DNA of 64,000 bases from Archegozetes longisetosus (taxonomy: Eukaryota; Arthropoda; Arachnida; Sarcoptiformes; Trhypochthoniidae), in NCBI GenBank assembly GCA_018873245.2, contig JAEMBT020000006.1, positions 9,569,855 to 9,633,854 of the forward strand, read 5' to 3'. Below are positions 50,401 through 62,900 of this stretch, one piece after another (positions within the stretch are counted from its first letter, which is position 1; every line of letters begins with the position of its first letter). Made by a program: the position numbers and the translations under genes. Under the pieces are notes generated by a model that searched no databases, had not been told where the DNA came from, and worked only from the letters and a program-made list of their open reading frames with translations.

Positions 50401-53400
50401 CATTCAGATAGTCTTAAACGTGTATAAACTTGACCCCAAAATTTTGCTTACTATAGTTTGAAACGTTGAGCTTAACAATCATAAGTTGAGAACTATTACT
50501 ATTTTATAATGAAACAAGAGATTTTGAACTATATCAATAATGTATTTTTTGAAAGACCTTAAAAAGATTCAATTTTCACTTAATTGTATTATTCAATGCA
50601 AAACTTTATTCAATTCATAATAAGAATTTATAGTATCTATAAGAATATATGTCTAAAACTTTTCATCTCTCAAAAGTTGGTTATCTACACAAAATATAAT
50701 TTTAATCAAATTATGATTGACTTTTGTGGTTGAATTCATTGAAAGCTTACTTCCTCAGACTAAGTTTAGTGTTGAATAATTTGAAACCACCTATGCTTCA
50801 TAATATTTTCAGTATCACTCTCGTATTAGCATTAAGTTAAAGAAGTAGATGTACCATCTCTTTGACTAACTTAGAAATTAACAATTTTTGTCTTAACTTC
50901 TATTTACGACTTATTGTGTCTTTTAACATAATATGCAATTCAAGTTAATTCTTGGTCAGTTAATCATTCGAACAGATAGAACAGCAATTGAGTAAATGTC
51001 TGCTACCTTGTGTCATAAATGTTTTTATCTTTTATGCGTCGCATTTCGGGTGCTTTATAGAGATATGTTCGAAAATTAGTTCGTTTGATCATTTTTTGAT
51101 TAATTTTGTGGATCGCCACACATGAGAAGTTGAAATGAGCGAATAACGACGCGGTCTCGTTCTGATCGAAAGCTAAGTTTTCGAGTTTGATGTCTCGATG
51201 AGCGATGCTTTTGACGTGAAGATAACGAATGACACTCATAATACCTTCGAACCAGACCTTGGCTTTTGATTCTTTTAGCGGTTGTCCTAATTTCTCGATA
51301 TATTGATCGACGTTTCAATTTTTTCAAACTTGACAAAAATAAAGCCCGCATTTTTAGTCTTTATCACATCACATGCTTTAATTCGGATGTCTTCATTCTA
51401 ACATTATTGTGATTCCTCGCTTTAAAAACTTTAGGCATCATCTTCATTGACTCCTCTATAATTTAAGTCATACGGTTTGTAGGCAAGCACTTAACTGGTT
51501 ATTTGATCGCATAAAGCCTTGCATGCAGCGGAAAAGGCGCCAGGCTCGAATTTGAAGTGACGGCCGAAGGACGCATTTGATTAGTTGCCGAACAATCGGA
51601 TGCAGCACTCGATATACTGTCTCGAGATAATGGGTTTTGTCCTGTTTTAGGAACAGTCAGACATCAAAGTATTACCACAATCAAACAAATCGATCTTCAA
51701 AACAACAGCCAACCGATCAGTTACACAAAAAGATTTGAGTTATCTGTTCAAAATCCACATAACTTATTGTTGTTTTGCGCGCATTATTACATAAACTTAA
51801 GACAAAAACGAAGTGATGAAATAAATATTTCAATTGATTAAGAGGTTGCTATGAGGGCAAATAGAGTTTACGATATTTTATTTGTTAGCTTTGCTATGGA
51901 AGTAGTCCGTATAGTTTGAAATCATTCTCATCAATAATACTTTGTTGGTTTGACTTAAATTTAGGTCTATGTTTTGCAACGTTGCCTAACCTTAACTGAA
52001 ATATGAGTGTCATTTGAAACAATGAGGTTCTCTTGGTGAAGCTTACTTTTCAATATGGATTCAATCTTCTATAAAAGACAAATGGTTCAAGTTTGACTCT
52101 CTTATTAAACGAATACAGTTGAGCGAAACTGAAAAGCTTCATTTTCATATGGATTTAGGTGAAACGAGCATTTTCAATAGTAAAAAAATATTTTTAGTGA
52201 AAGGTTTTGCAAAAAGACCTATATATAGAATACTATTGAAATACTCTTGATTAATAAGCGAGCCACAATTGAATCTATTGTTACGCATAGAAAGTTCGAT
52301 TCGTGTCAAAAAGTTATTCATTGATACTGAGTCAAAATTATTTTTCTTCCTATAATAAGCAAAACTATTGAAAATTGTCACTAAATTCCACGATTTAAAC
52401 TAAAAGAATCCGTTGAAAGGGCACATTGGACTGTGAATGCAGTGTAGCGTAAATTTGATATAACAGGCTCACTTTCTTTTGATTGTTCAGTTGACTTGAA
52501 CCGTAGTCAACATAGAATTACCAGATAAGAGCATACCTTATGTCTATTTCAATTTTATGAATCTTAACAAATACATAAAGGTTCAAATATTTCATCAAAG
52601 GTGTATATTGACTCCGAAAACCAAAGTTTACCAATATTTTCTAATTTCTAGGATAGCTTTAATAGATTTAAGAATAAGTTTAAGAATAATTGAGTTTCAC
52701 AGATTTATAAAGCGAAGTATATGAAGCGAAAATTGATTCGAAGATGAATTGGCACATATTTAGTGAAAAAGGAACTTACTTTAACTGTTGGTTTTGAGTA
52801 ATAATGAATACATTTAAAGTAATATATTTTGGATTGTATTGGTAGTGAATGAGTTTTAGGTTATTTTTCTAGTGCTCAATTATTTATTCCCTAAAGTCCA
52901 ACTTATTAGTAAAACTTGTTAAGCATTTAATTTGTGGAAATACTATTACTTTTTTCATTAAGTCCATAGTTTTAATCTGTCTAATGGTTTATTCTATATT
53001 TACCAAGTTTAGATAAAATTATCGATTCGTTTCATACGTCAGTATTTTGATCTCTTATATGAAACACCTAAAGATATAGTAAAATCTTCAAATAAGTTTG
53101 ACGATAGAAATTATTGATTTTTCAGAATTATAGTCTATTGAAATGTTGTAATTAGAAAGATAATAATTATTTCTAATCTATCAGAGCTATTCACGTCAAT
53201 AATTGGAGTTTTCATAAGCTTTGACGACGTGGGTATTGGGACAATAGTTGGTTCAGCAGTATTTAATATACTTTTTGTAATATCGATGTGTGCAATATTT
53301 TCCAAAAGTGTATTAGAGCTGACGTGGTGGCCCCTCTTCAGAGATGTCTCATTCTATTCAGTTATTTTAATCTCTTTAGTCTTATGTTTCAAAGACTCCA

Positions 53401-56400
53401 AAATCTATTGGTAATCGTTCGATTTAAATATATCTATCAGAATGTAATGTAAATAATGTTTAGGTATGAAGCTCTAATACTATTGTTGTGGTACGCGGCT
53501 TATGTCACTTTTATGAAATACAACGAAGTGGTCGAGCGATTTGTCAAAAAGTTCACTAATAGAGCCAAAGTTAGTAAAGTTAACGTTGATAAAAACGACT
53601 CACCACCGATGCAGGTCTGAGGCAAATCTATTTTTCAATGATATACTGAGAGAAAGCTAATTTATTAATTTAGATGAACCGCAAGATGTCAACTCCAATA
53701 CTTCATGGCGGGTCTAAGTTTAGGCAAGGAGTACTTCAGCTAATGATACACTCTGTAGATCCGTTACACGAAGAGGCAATAAATAATGCGATTGCTGGTC
53801 GGCCGGACACAGCAAAGCATCAACATATTCATCCTCCGGGCGCGACAACATGCACGCTTTGCAATGAAGACGATAACTCTAATGGTGTGAATGGAAACGG
53901 TATTTTTCATACCGCACAAGCTCTAGTTAAAGCTCAGGAAAGTAATAATAACCCAATGGTTAAGCCATATAATGGTTCAGCTGCTGCACAAAATAGTCAG
54001 GTCTGTTATGAAAGATTAAGTTATTAGTTAATCTCAAATTGATAGGAATGCTCCTATTTTAGTTAGAAGATGATGAGAAGGACGAACCATTAGATATGTC
54101 GTGGCCAAACTCATTTAGAAAACAATTAACTTACGTCCTCTTAGCCCCTATTATTTTCCCATTATGGCTTACTTTACCTGATGTTCGCAGACCAGTAAGT
54201 AATTTAGTAGAAATGATACAAAAAATTATCTCTATATATATCCACCCATAGCTATGATTCTGAGCTTCAAATATTTACTATTAAGTTTATTTGGTTAAAT
54301 TTTTTATATTGCATTATGCGCAAACGAGTCATAATGTTCTGTAATCCATTATAGAATTATAACAAATTTCAGTTTAGGTAAATTTCATGTTGGTATGGGT
54401 TTCGTATATACAGTTAAACCTGTCTAACTTGAACCTGCACTTGAGTGAGTTTTAAAGAACAATATCAGAATCCCATAGAGAAACATGACTTAGCTGTTAT
54501 CGATTTTACAAAAACCACTTAACTACATGTAGCAAGTTTGACAAGTTTTACTGCATACGTAACTATTAGTTCTACAGCTAAGAGCTTAATATCTTTCTTA
54601 GTCGTTATTGAACACTTAGCCAGAATTTGCAAATTTTAATACTTTTTGCGCTTAAATTTACGTTAGATTTTGAATTAAGGCCTAATGACTTTGCAAAAAA
54701 TTGTTTTATAATATTTGTCTCATGCTCTCCTATTGCCGAGAAATTAATGTCTCTTAAGTGAGTGCATTAATGAACTTAAACTCTTTGATACTTTCTTTCT
54801 TTCAGCTAATTAGTTGAGAAATTTCACTAATCGCAGAAAGTTACTCATTAATGTTCCAATGATTAGTGCTAAATGTTGCATTTCTAACTTTATGCTTGCT
54901 TTAGCTCATTTTAGGTTAGATTAGATTAGATTAGGTTGGATCTCTATATTAGGTTAGGTCAGACCTCTAGGTTTGGCTAGGTTAGATTTCTGTATTGACG
55001 CAATGGCTCTGTGTTAGTTCAATCAAATCATATGATTACACAATTCAATTTAAATGCATATTCAATTTTATATATCAATACTTTTATGCTTGACCAAAAT
55101 ACAGAATAATTAATTACATTTAATAATACGTTTCTAAGCACTTCAATTGATTACCAGTTAATATGCATTTGTACGCAATTTATGTTCAATTTACATGCAT
55201 TTATTCTATGCATTCAGGTTTTTATTAGTTTAGTACTAAATATTCCACGATTAATTTATTCTTTTTTCTCAAACTTTTAGTCATAAAAATGAATGAAAAC
55301 AAAGCACTATTTATTTTAATGTATTCTTGCCTTTCTCAATATTAAAAATTCGCAAAACGATTCACTAGAACTTTATCGGTTTGATAAAAAACGTCTCGCA
55401 TCAAATATGCCGAGCATTGAATTGTTCACTTTTTGGAAGTGATTTAGTATAAGATTAAAATATTTGAGTGTTATAGCTTTGGGCATAAGGTTATGGAGAG
55501 ATTGAACAATTTGTAAAGAGTTTCAACACAAGCATCTATTATTAATAGTGCAGCACAGTTCTTATTGATTCTTCAAAAGAAGAACCAATGTCATTGTTAA
55601 GCAATGAAAATTACTTTACAATTTGAATAGGAAAAAAGGAAATGGTTTGTGGGTTCCTTCGTGGGCTCTATTGCTTGGATAGCCATTTATTCTTATTTGA
55701 TGGTTTGGTGGGCAACATTAGTTGGCGATACTTTCAAGATGCCTAGTGAAATCATGGGTCTCACCTTTTAGCTGCAGGTACCTCTATACCTGATCTGATC
55801 ACTTCGGTTCTTGTTGCCAGAAAAGGTCTCGGAGATATGGCTGTTTCCAGTTCTGTTGGTAGCAATATATTTGATGTTACTGTTGGGTGAGTTTTACTAT
55901 TACTATATTTTTATTTTTTATTTTTATTTTTTTCAATAGATCAATTTCAAATTTATTACTTATATAAGGAATACTTGTTCATAACAATTATTTTTAGCTT
56001 CAAATATCAATGATTAAATAGAAATAAAAATGTTTCTTTGATAGCCAATTAGGGCTCGTAATGTAACTCGTCATGAAATAACATATATAAATAGGTTTGG
56101 TTAAATTATCGAGAAATTGTTATTGGATTGCTTTCTTGGAGCAAGGTCAAAATGGCAAATGGCTTTTTTCATTTTGTTTGTAGAAATATGGAAAATATCC
56201 GTACCATACCTGCATCATTATGGCAATAACAAAAATAATATGCCTAACCTAACCTAACCTAACCTGACCTGACCTGACCTAACCCCTCACAATAAATCTT
56301 TGTTTATCCACTCATTTTTAAAATTTTACCAAACTTTCTAGATTTCAGTCACATCTTGATAATTTTAGATGTTTTAAAAAGCAATCTTAATATTTAATGA

Positions 56401-58065
56401 CCAAAAAATCAAATGAAATACGTGCTGGGAAAACTGAACAGGTTGAGCAAATATGAAACTGTATAATAGCTGATTTCATGTTTAAAACATTCAAACATTA
56501 GCTTCAAGTTTCTATAAATCCAAGTTTTAGCCCTATTTTCGTATTCAATGTGGTTCATTTCAATTTCCTATATTCTATTTTTATTGAAAAACTTAAACTT
56601 TTTTTATGGACAAAAGATCGTTAAAATGAAATATTGTGTTGATAGATGCAGATCAAAATAATTCATTAAAATTGAATCTAAGAAAAAAAATACAATACTG
56701 TCATTAAAATACAATAACTTTAGACTTTTGTTGAGAGTGCATTTATATTAAGCAAAAAAAATATAGAAACATGTTCAAATGGAGAACCAAAAAAATTTTA
56801 TTGCTTTTCCACTAAATATCGATTAGATGTCTGTTTTGTTTCGAAATTTCAAGTTTCAAATCCAGTGATAAAATCAGATTTTTATATTAAATTTTCTATA
56901 AAGATATTATCATCACAACACATACAAACAATTGAGTGCTTTTTGAATAATTGAACGAAACCATCGGAGAGCCTTTTATGGATTTTATGGTCATTTCTCA
57001 GGAATAAAAATGTTTGGAATGCAGAAACATCTATAACGATAAGGGAAAGTTATAAACTTGTTTAGTTTGAAAACGCCTTAGTTCAACTGAGAGAATGAAC
57101 GCATTTTTGTCAGATAGCTTTTTTCCATCTTCACAAAACAACTTTACTCTCAGACATTTTATTGATTCTTTTCTAAGCCGGACGTGTCCTATTCATTCCA
57201 AATGATCTCATAGAATCCCCTTTTTGAATGTCTAATTCAAGTTATTGATTTCATCAAAATTCAAACTTCTTTCAGCTTGTAATTCTTCCAAGTTTCGAGA
57301 TTCTCCCAAACTTTTTAGATTAGGTTAGATTTTTGGGAAGCCCTCAATCTGACAAAAATATCTTGGATTGAACTTGAAAAGCTTTATTCTATAAGATAGG
57401 CAGATTCTGGTGTTGAAATATGATAAAAGATAACAATAGATTTGGGAAATTGTTTGAATTACTACCCAAAAGTTTTGTGAGCACTGAAAATTGAAATTAA
57501 ACTAATTTGTCTTCTAACATTGTACACATTGTAATAACCAAATGGTGCACAACAAATGTTTTAAACGTTTTGCATTATGTTGATTTCTTCAAATACTCAT
57601 TATAACGAAAACTCATTCTAACTTAACCTAATCCAAGGTCTACCTAATATAATCAAATGGTGAGAATCTGTCGGTTTGACTAATAAGTCATAGTACAATA
57701 CTTATAATGAATTTATGAATCATGTTCTGAAAAACTGATAGATTGAATGTTGAAACTAAATAACTTGATGCACAATTAAATGAATTAATATGGTTTAATT
57801 TGTGACTGATAGGTTGCCGTTCCCCTGGTTCATCTACACAATAATTTTTGGTACGGTAAGCGTTAACTCGTCGGGAATGGTCTGCTCCGTAATTTTGCTG
57901 TTTTTGATGCTACTATTTGTCATACTAACTATCGCTATATTTAAATGGAGTCTCAATATAGGAATGGCAATTGTTATGTTCATTCTTTATTTTGTATTTA
58001 TAGCAATTTCTTTGATGCTGGAGAGAAAAACTATAGATTGTACTTCCATCATGGGTATGTTTTAA
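47451..58065 (+). CDS. K+-dependent Na+/Ca2+ exchanger (SLC24/NCKX family), eight exons, one frame break
   Basis: A plasma-membrane or organelle antiporter that extrudes Ca2+ and K+ in exchange for Na+. Exons: 47451-47876, 47971-47992, 53185-53410, 53464-53614, 53674-54000, 54063-54194, 55631-55886, 57813-58065; about 597 residues. A hydrophobic segment at about 22-38 fits the family's leading helix. The alpha-1 repeat reads [20 protein letters not shown] through [17 protein letters not shown] charged cytoplasmic loop (exons 4-6) has [15 protein letters not shown]. The alpha-2 repeat has [19 protein letters not shown] and [16 protein letters not shown]. It ends [19 protein letters not shown]. 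In exon 7 a run of four T at 55766-55769 loses the frame; five would give GLTFLAAGTS, exactly the family sequence. The exon 2 sequence is only 22 nt. A GT after CATCATGG at the end may be an unused donor. The isoform cannot be told. Confidence 0.93.
47993..53184. other. Exchanger intron 2 (5.2 kb)
   Basis: Apart from the antisense kinase pseudogene at about 50945-51600 the intron is AT-rich with no further gene or strong repeat that I can see. Confidence 0.7.
50945..51600 (-). pseudogene. Decayed Ser/Thr protein-kinase pseudogene in the exchanger intron
   Basis: Read on the minus strand from about 51590 downwards: a glycine-loop-like [17 protein letters not shown], a segment [10 protein letters not shown], then the longest clean part (about 51332-51003) with [49 protein letters not shown], and [12 protein letters not shown], then [15 protein letters not shown] in a further frame. 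These are kinase subdomains I, V-VI, VIb, VIII and IX in correct order. Subdomain VII reads HFN where DFG is expected, so the metal-binding Asp is lost. There are stops between subdomains I and V and a frame change after YDTR, so it cannot make one protein. It resembles the testis-specific (TSSK) or CAMK-type group. No introns are evident, which would suit a retrocopy, but no poly(A) or target duplication was found. Confidence 0.68.
54195..55630. other. Exchanger intron 6
   Basis: About 1.4 kb, AT-rich. Contains a TTAGGTTAGATT-like repeat patch at 54911-54988, listed separately. No coding signal. Confidence 0.6.
54911..54988 (+). repeat. Degenerate TTAGG-like repeat patch
   Basis: Units TTAGGTTAGATTAGATTAGA, TTAGGTTGGAT, TTAGGTTAGGTCAGA and CTAGGTTAGATTT follow each other with interruptions. 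They resemble the arthropod telomere unit in diverged form. Confidence 0.6.
55887..57812. other. Exchanger intron 7
   Basis: About 1.9 kb, AT-rich. Contains CCTAA-type repeats at 56243-56284 and scattered single TTAGATTAGGTTAG and AACTTAACCTAATCC words near 57317 and 57615. No coding signal. Confidence 0.6.
56243..56284. repeat. (CCTAA)n/(CCTGA)n short array
   Basis: Four CCTAA units are followed by three CCTGA units and a last CCTAACCC. On the minus strand this reads (TCAGG)3 and (TTAGG)4, the arthropod telomere unit and a one-base variant. It lies inside intron 7. Confidence 0.85.
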
Positions 58066-59555
58066 AAAACTCGTCATCAAATTCAAAAGAATTAGAAAAA
58101 AATTTTTTAAAAATTCAAAAAAAACGTTTAAAAAAATTGAAAAGAGTTGAAGTTAATAAAAGCAATAACTTTATATTAGATAATAATAACTTTACACTAT
58201 TAAAAAAGCATAATAAACAATTCTATGCACATTAATAAAGATGAAAAAAGAAATAAAATTATGTAATGCTGGGTGAGTGGTATAAAGTGCTATTTATAAA
58301 GTAACTTCAATTGTCGATAGGACTGTATAGCACTGACCCAACGATCATATATATATATTGCCCTTTTAGTTATTTCATGTGAACTATGTATTATAAATCT
58401 AACTTAAAATCAATAAAATTGCTCTCAATTTTGTCTAACTTCTCACTACATATTTATAATTGAAACGAATTAAATTGAATCCGATAAAACTCCAATAACT
58501 TAATACTGTATTGCTTTGTATAACAAACTAGTAATGAATGAATGATTGTTTGCATTTGCACTTTGCATACGTCCAACGAATTCGTTCATTTGATGAGCAA
58601 TTGAGTTACAATTGATTTATATTAACAAAACTTTTCAGTTATTATATTAATATAAGTTTACTATTTATATGTATGTATTATTTATGTATAAATTATTATT
58701 ATTTACAATCACTTGTGATTCGAGTTATGATTCAGTGGTCACTAATTGATTATTTTACAAGTCGAACAATAGTTCTTTAGTCTCTGAGTCCTTCTTCGAG
58801 TCTCTCTTCGAGCCTCTGTTTGAGTCTGTTTTACACACTCTGCGCCCTTAACTCTCTCGTTGGGCTGATTCGTTGCACTTCTTTCTCTCAACCGACACGT
58901 TTGAGACAAGAAAATAAACTTAAATCAGTTGAGCTTAACTCTAGATGAGTCTAACGTGAATAATTATGAGCAATTGGTTATAATATTATTAGGTTCCATC
59001 GATGTAACTCCATTGAAAGAATAGGTTTAATTAACTCCTAATAGTTTGATATTTAGTAGAATGTGTTTCACCGTAAATAAGATTTATGATGAAGATTGAG
59101 AGTAAAGAATATTAGGAGAAGACCAGTATTTATTATTAAGAGATTCGACCAGATGTTCTGCTGCGTCTTCTCTGCATTGTTTGCGATAAAATCCCTTTAA
59201 TAAAACAAATAAAGATAAGTTCCTCCATTTCCATATAAAAGCTAACAAATAATTTATATGAAACCTTGTTTATATTATTGATCATTAATAATAACTGGTT
59301 TGGGTTCTGGTTTCTTTTTACTTATTGCTATTGTAGACTAACGTTAAACAAAACTTTAGTAATAATTATTAATCTTTCATAAATGGGTGATTAGTTTAAA
59401 TTTAAGCCCATAAGAAAATGGATGGTTTTATATAAATTATGAAAAGCTGGTAGTAGTTAATTTAATATCTATAGGTTTTACTCAATAAATAAATAATTGC
59501 AACAGTGTTGGGATGTTTAGTTGGCTTGTTTTAGAGAACTAGTAAATCATATGAA
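58066..59555. other. Spacer downstream of the exchanger
   Basis: It begins with an A-rich 3' UTR; AATAAA occurs at 58212-58217, 58233-58238 and 58251-58256, so the exchanger transcript probably ends there. A dispersed-repeat relative lies at 58286. The last exon of the minus-strand Dpr-like gene could lie here if the donor near 59575 is used, but I could not identify it. A less AT-rich patch at 58780-58890 has no recognisable product. Confidence 0.5.
58286..58338 (+). repeat. Dispersed repeat motif, copy C (partial)
   Basis: AGTGCTATTTATAAAG then TCGATAGGACTGTATAGCAC and TGACCCAACG match the ends of copies A (2184) and B (26739), but the middle is shorter. The match is weaker than that between A and B. 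Confidence 0.35.
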
Positions 59556-59995
59556 TTATTGATATAGTATTGAATACCTGGCACTTCTTTTTCCATGTTG
59601 TATGGAAGCGGCCGGATTACCATTACTGTGTATATGGACAGCAATGTGGGCAGGTTCCGCGTTTGAAGGAGTACAGCTATAGTTGCCAGAATCATTAGGC
59701 ATAGCTTTATTAATAATCAATTTAGACGTTGTTTGAGCTGATTTCTCTGTTTGTACTCGAATACCACGCGGGGAATCGTAGTTAATCACCTGAATCAGCA
59801 ATCAAATAATATGATTAAAGCCGATTGTCAGTTAAAAAAGTGGAGAGCAATTAGAGAGAAGACTTACTTCTCCGTTGTGGTACCAAAATATGTAATCCGG
59901 AGGGCCCGGTGTCTCGTTAACGATACAACTTAGATTTAAGGTACTTCCACTGTTGATGTATAGCGACGGACCACCAATTATTTTAGCCTTTGCCA
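59556..59995 (-). CDS. dpr-like: Second Dpr-like gene, second Ig domain only (5' part outside the window)
   Basis: Two exons in coding order: 59995-59868 and 59789-59556. The first starts in mid-codon after an acceptor and reads VAKAKIIGGPSLYINSG, STLNLSCIVNETPGPPDYIF, WYHNGE. The second reads VINYDSPRGIRVQ then DSGNYSCTPSNAEPAHIAVH and a tail NGNPAASIQHGKRSA. Cysteines and the Tyr corner of the Ig fold are in place, and the SGNYxCTPSNAEPAH signature matches the gene at 11263-11574. The intron before it is phase 1 in both genes, but here a further intron splits the Ig domain after HNGE. The frame runs to a stop at 59556, but GCCAGGTATTC near 59575 is a possible donor, so the true C-terminus is unsettled. 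Upstream exons (Ig1, signal peptide) are not between here and 64000 as far as I can see. Confidence 0.85.
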
Positions 59996-62900
59996 CTATA
60001 ACAGAAACACGATTTATCTTATAAACTTAATATAGATCTTATTTTGCCATATATAAAGTTTCATATAAAACACTTCGTATCACTTTCTTATAAACTCTTA
60101 TACTCTTATCATTTTCTTTTCATATCTCGATACAATCAAGTGGTTAAAAAGATTTAAACGCAAGATAAATGAGGTAATTGATTAATGAGGCCCAGACTAA
60201 AGCATAAAATGTTTTTTTTTCTGTCAATCAACCGTTTTGTGGCTTCAATTGACTAGAAAAAGATTTTGGTGAAAAACGGAAATCCAATTACCCTAAAGCC
60301 AAAACAATTAGGACTAAATAATAATTTGACTCAAGTTTATGTATTTATATCTGTATTAATCAGGAGTATAGTCACAAAAGTAGACATCATAGTGAGCTTG
60401 TTGCGATAGGTTTTGTTTTATTCAAGATTTTTGTCGAGATAAAGATCGGAATAAATTATGATAAAAGTATAAATGGCAAAGCTTGTCTTTGATTGTTACT
60501 ATTCTGATAGAAGTGCTCAAAGAATAAGTATTAGGCTTTTGCTATTCTCTAAGTTTTCGCATCGAGTATAATACAATTCTAGTGCTGGCGCTGTACTCTA
60601 TTGATCCCATTATGTGATTATATCATAAATTGATGCCCGAGGTCCTTAAGATCTTGTGTTGAGGCCAGCAAAAAGTTTTTATAAGTTAATTAAGTTATGA
60701 TCTATTGTGTCGGTAATATAATTAAGTGCTTTGATGAATCGTCGAACTCGCATAAAATCTATATTAGTGAAGCCAATTCTGAAAAAGTCATCGATTGCTT
60801 ATGTAGATCACCCGATTCATTGCATTTTGACATATATCGTGAGTCTCATATATATTCAATCAGACTCTTATTATCAGACCAACTCAACTTATGACAAAAC
60901 AAATCTAACTCAAGTTTTAGCTAATCAACAATGAAATCCAGATTTTTCCAGTTATAATCTTTTACTAATTTAAAAGTAAAAATAGAATAAATAGTAATTA
61001 TTTATCTGAATCCGGAATTGGAATGGAAGAGAAATTGGAAAATATCCGTAATCCGTAAGGAATGTATAGAAGCAGTAAATCTCCCAAATAAAAAAGAGGG
61101 CTTAAGGCTTATAATATAAATTCTGGAATTGATTAAAAAAAGTAGAGTCGCGTCGTCTCAATAACAATTAATGGATTTCACTCCATTTTCTAGTAACTGC
61201 GAGAATTCATTATTATTCATACAAAGCATTGTTTAAATAAGAATAAACTATATTATAATTAGGGCCACAACTGAATTAAAACTCTGCCTTTTGGATAATT
61301 AGTTAGGTTTAGGCGGAGTAGATCTGAAATGTTTGGATATCTGGTAGCTATAATTCACTATCGGGTGAATGATTAATTAAAGAGTAGTATTAAAAGTATT
61401 TTGAGTCAAGAATTCACTTATAATTCTTAAGAGAGGAGCTCACAAACGGAGAAAATGAAATGAGACCTAGACGTCAAGATTAAAAATTAATCGCCTTTTC
61501 TCATTCAATATTTGATTGTTTTCTATGTTTTATCATATTTTGCAACATATATCATTGTCAACAGCTCTGAAGAATTATTGAAGAAAGTTGAATATTTTTA
61601 TTTCTAATTTCAATCATGTTTATACTTGTTATGACAATAACATAGAATTTCTTAAATAAATTCTTATATTTATAGTTAGGTCTGACCATAAACAAACACA
61701 AATGAAACTCTATTTGTGACACAATGCATTAACGTTTTATCATTGTATTATATGCTGCAAATATTAATAAAGCAGATTATTATCAATTACTTCTTAAGCT
61801 CAACTGTAATAATAATGAAACATCAAAAAATAAAAGTAAATTCTCATTAGATCTTTAACTAAGCAGACAGTTGTCGATTCTGTTTCGTTTTGACTTTATT
61901 CTCTTTTAGATAGAATTAAAATTTATGAATTCAGTCTTAATGTTCAGTGGAATCACATCTGAGAGAGTGGATAAAAATCAATTATTCCACATTTAGAAGC
62001 TCTCAATCTTTTCACATACGTCTTTCTATCTGTCATGTATTGATCTCAAACATCATTATAACAGAATTGAAAATACAATTATTCTAAAACAACTCTACAA
62101 TTCCATAACTCAACTGCAATTGATTTTCAAACTTATTCCTAAAGTCAATCATCGATAAAGACATTTTTGAAAACTACAGTATTGACCAAATGCTCAATTA
62201 ATTAATTGTTATTGATCCGAACTATAGGTTTCTGCGCAATCATTCTTTGAGTTAAGCTAGATTCTTTTATTTTACTCCATATATGTATCGCTGCTTTTGT
62301 AGGATAATTGTGTTAAGAGTGACATAATTAGATCACGCAATTCTTGAACATTTTCCACACTATAACTTAACATATCATCCTTTGTTTTGGTCAACAAACT
62401 GCCGTTATAAGTGGTCAAATTTTGATCACACATACGGTTCTATTTATACAAGATTCTACTTAATCGTTTGAGATCTTTTTAATTAAAACAAGGTTAATCG
62501 TCGTAACCATAAATTGGTAAGATTAAACCGTCGATTCAAATTGATTTCTACAATTCTGTAAAACTTTGATCCTGAATTTTCAGCAAAACATTTCAAAATT
62601 TGGGATCAATATGAAAATATTGTGAATTGTCTTCTACTACTAACAAAACATAAACCCTATTTTATTTTTTGAACCGATTCCAGAAGAAGATTCTCACAAA
62701 AGCTTTATGCTGGCAGCGAAGAATCTATATAAAAGTGAGTCATTAGAATAGTTATGTGTTTTAGATGCTAACCTAAATTCAAATTGAGTCAATAATGAAT
62801 CGATGAGTTGATTATTCTCCGTAGAGCTATTCTGGCTAATGAGTTTCCATAGTATAATGAATATAATATATGATTATTTCAACTAAAAATACAATCGAAA

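Noticed and set aside
57945-58235. Lysine-rich open frame overlapping the last exchanger exon
   Set aside because: It is in another frame from the exchanger and its end is A-rich 3' UTR.
60697-60934. Two overlapping short open frames near the right end
   Set aside because: Low-complexity, no family match, and they lie in what is probably a long intron on the other strand.
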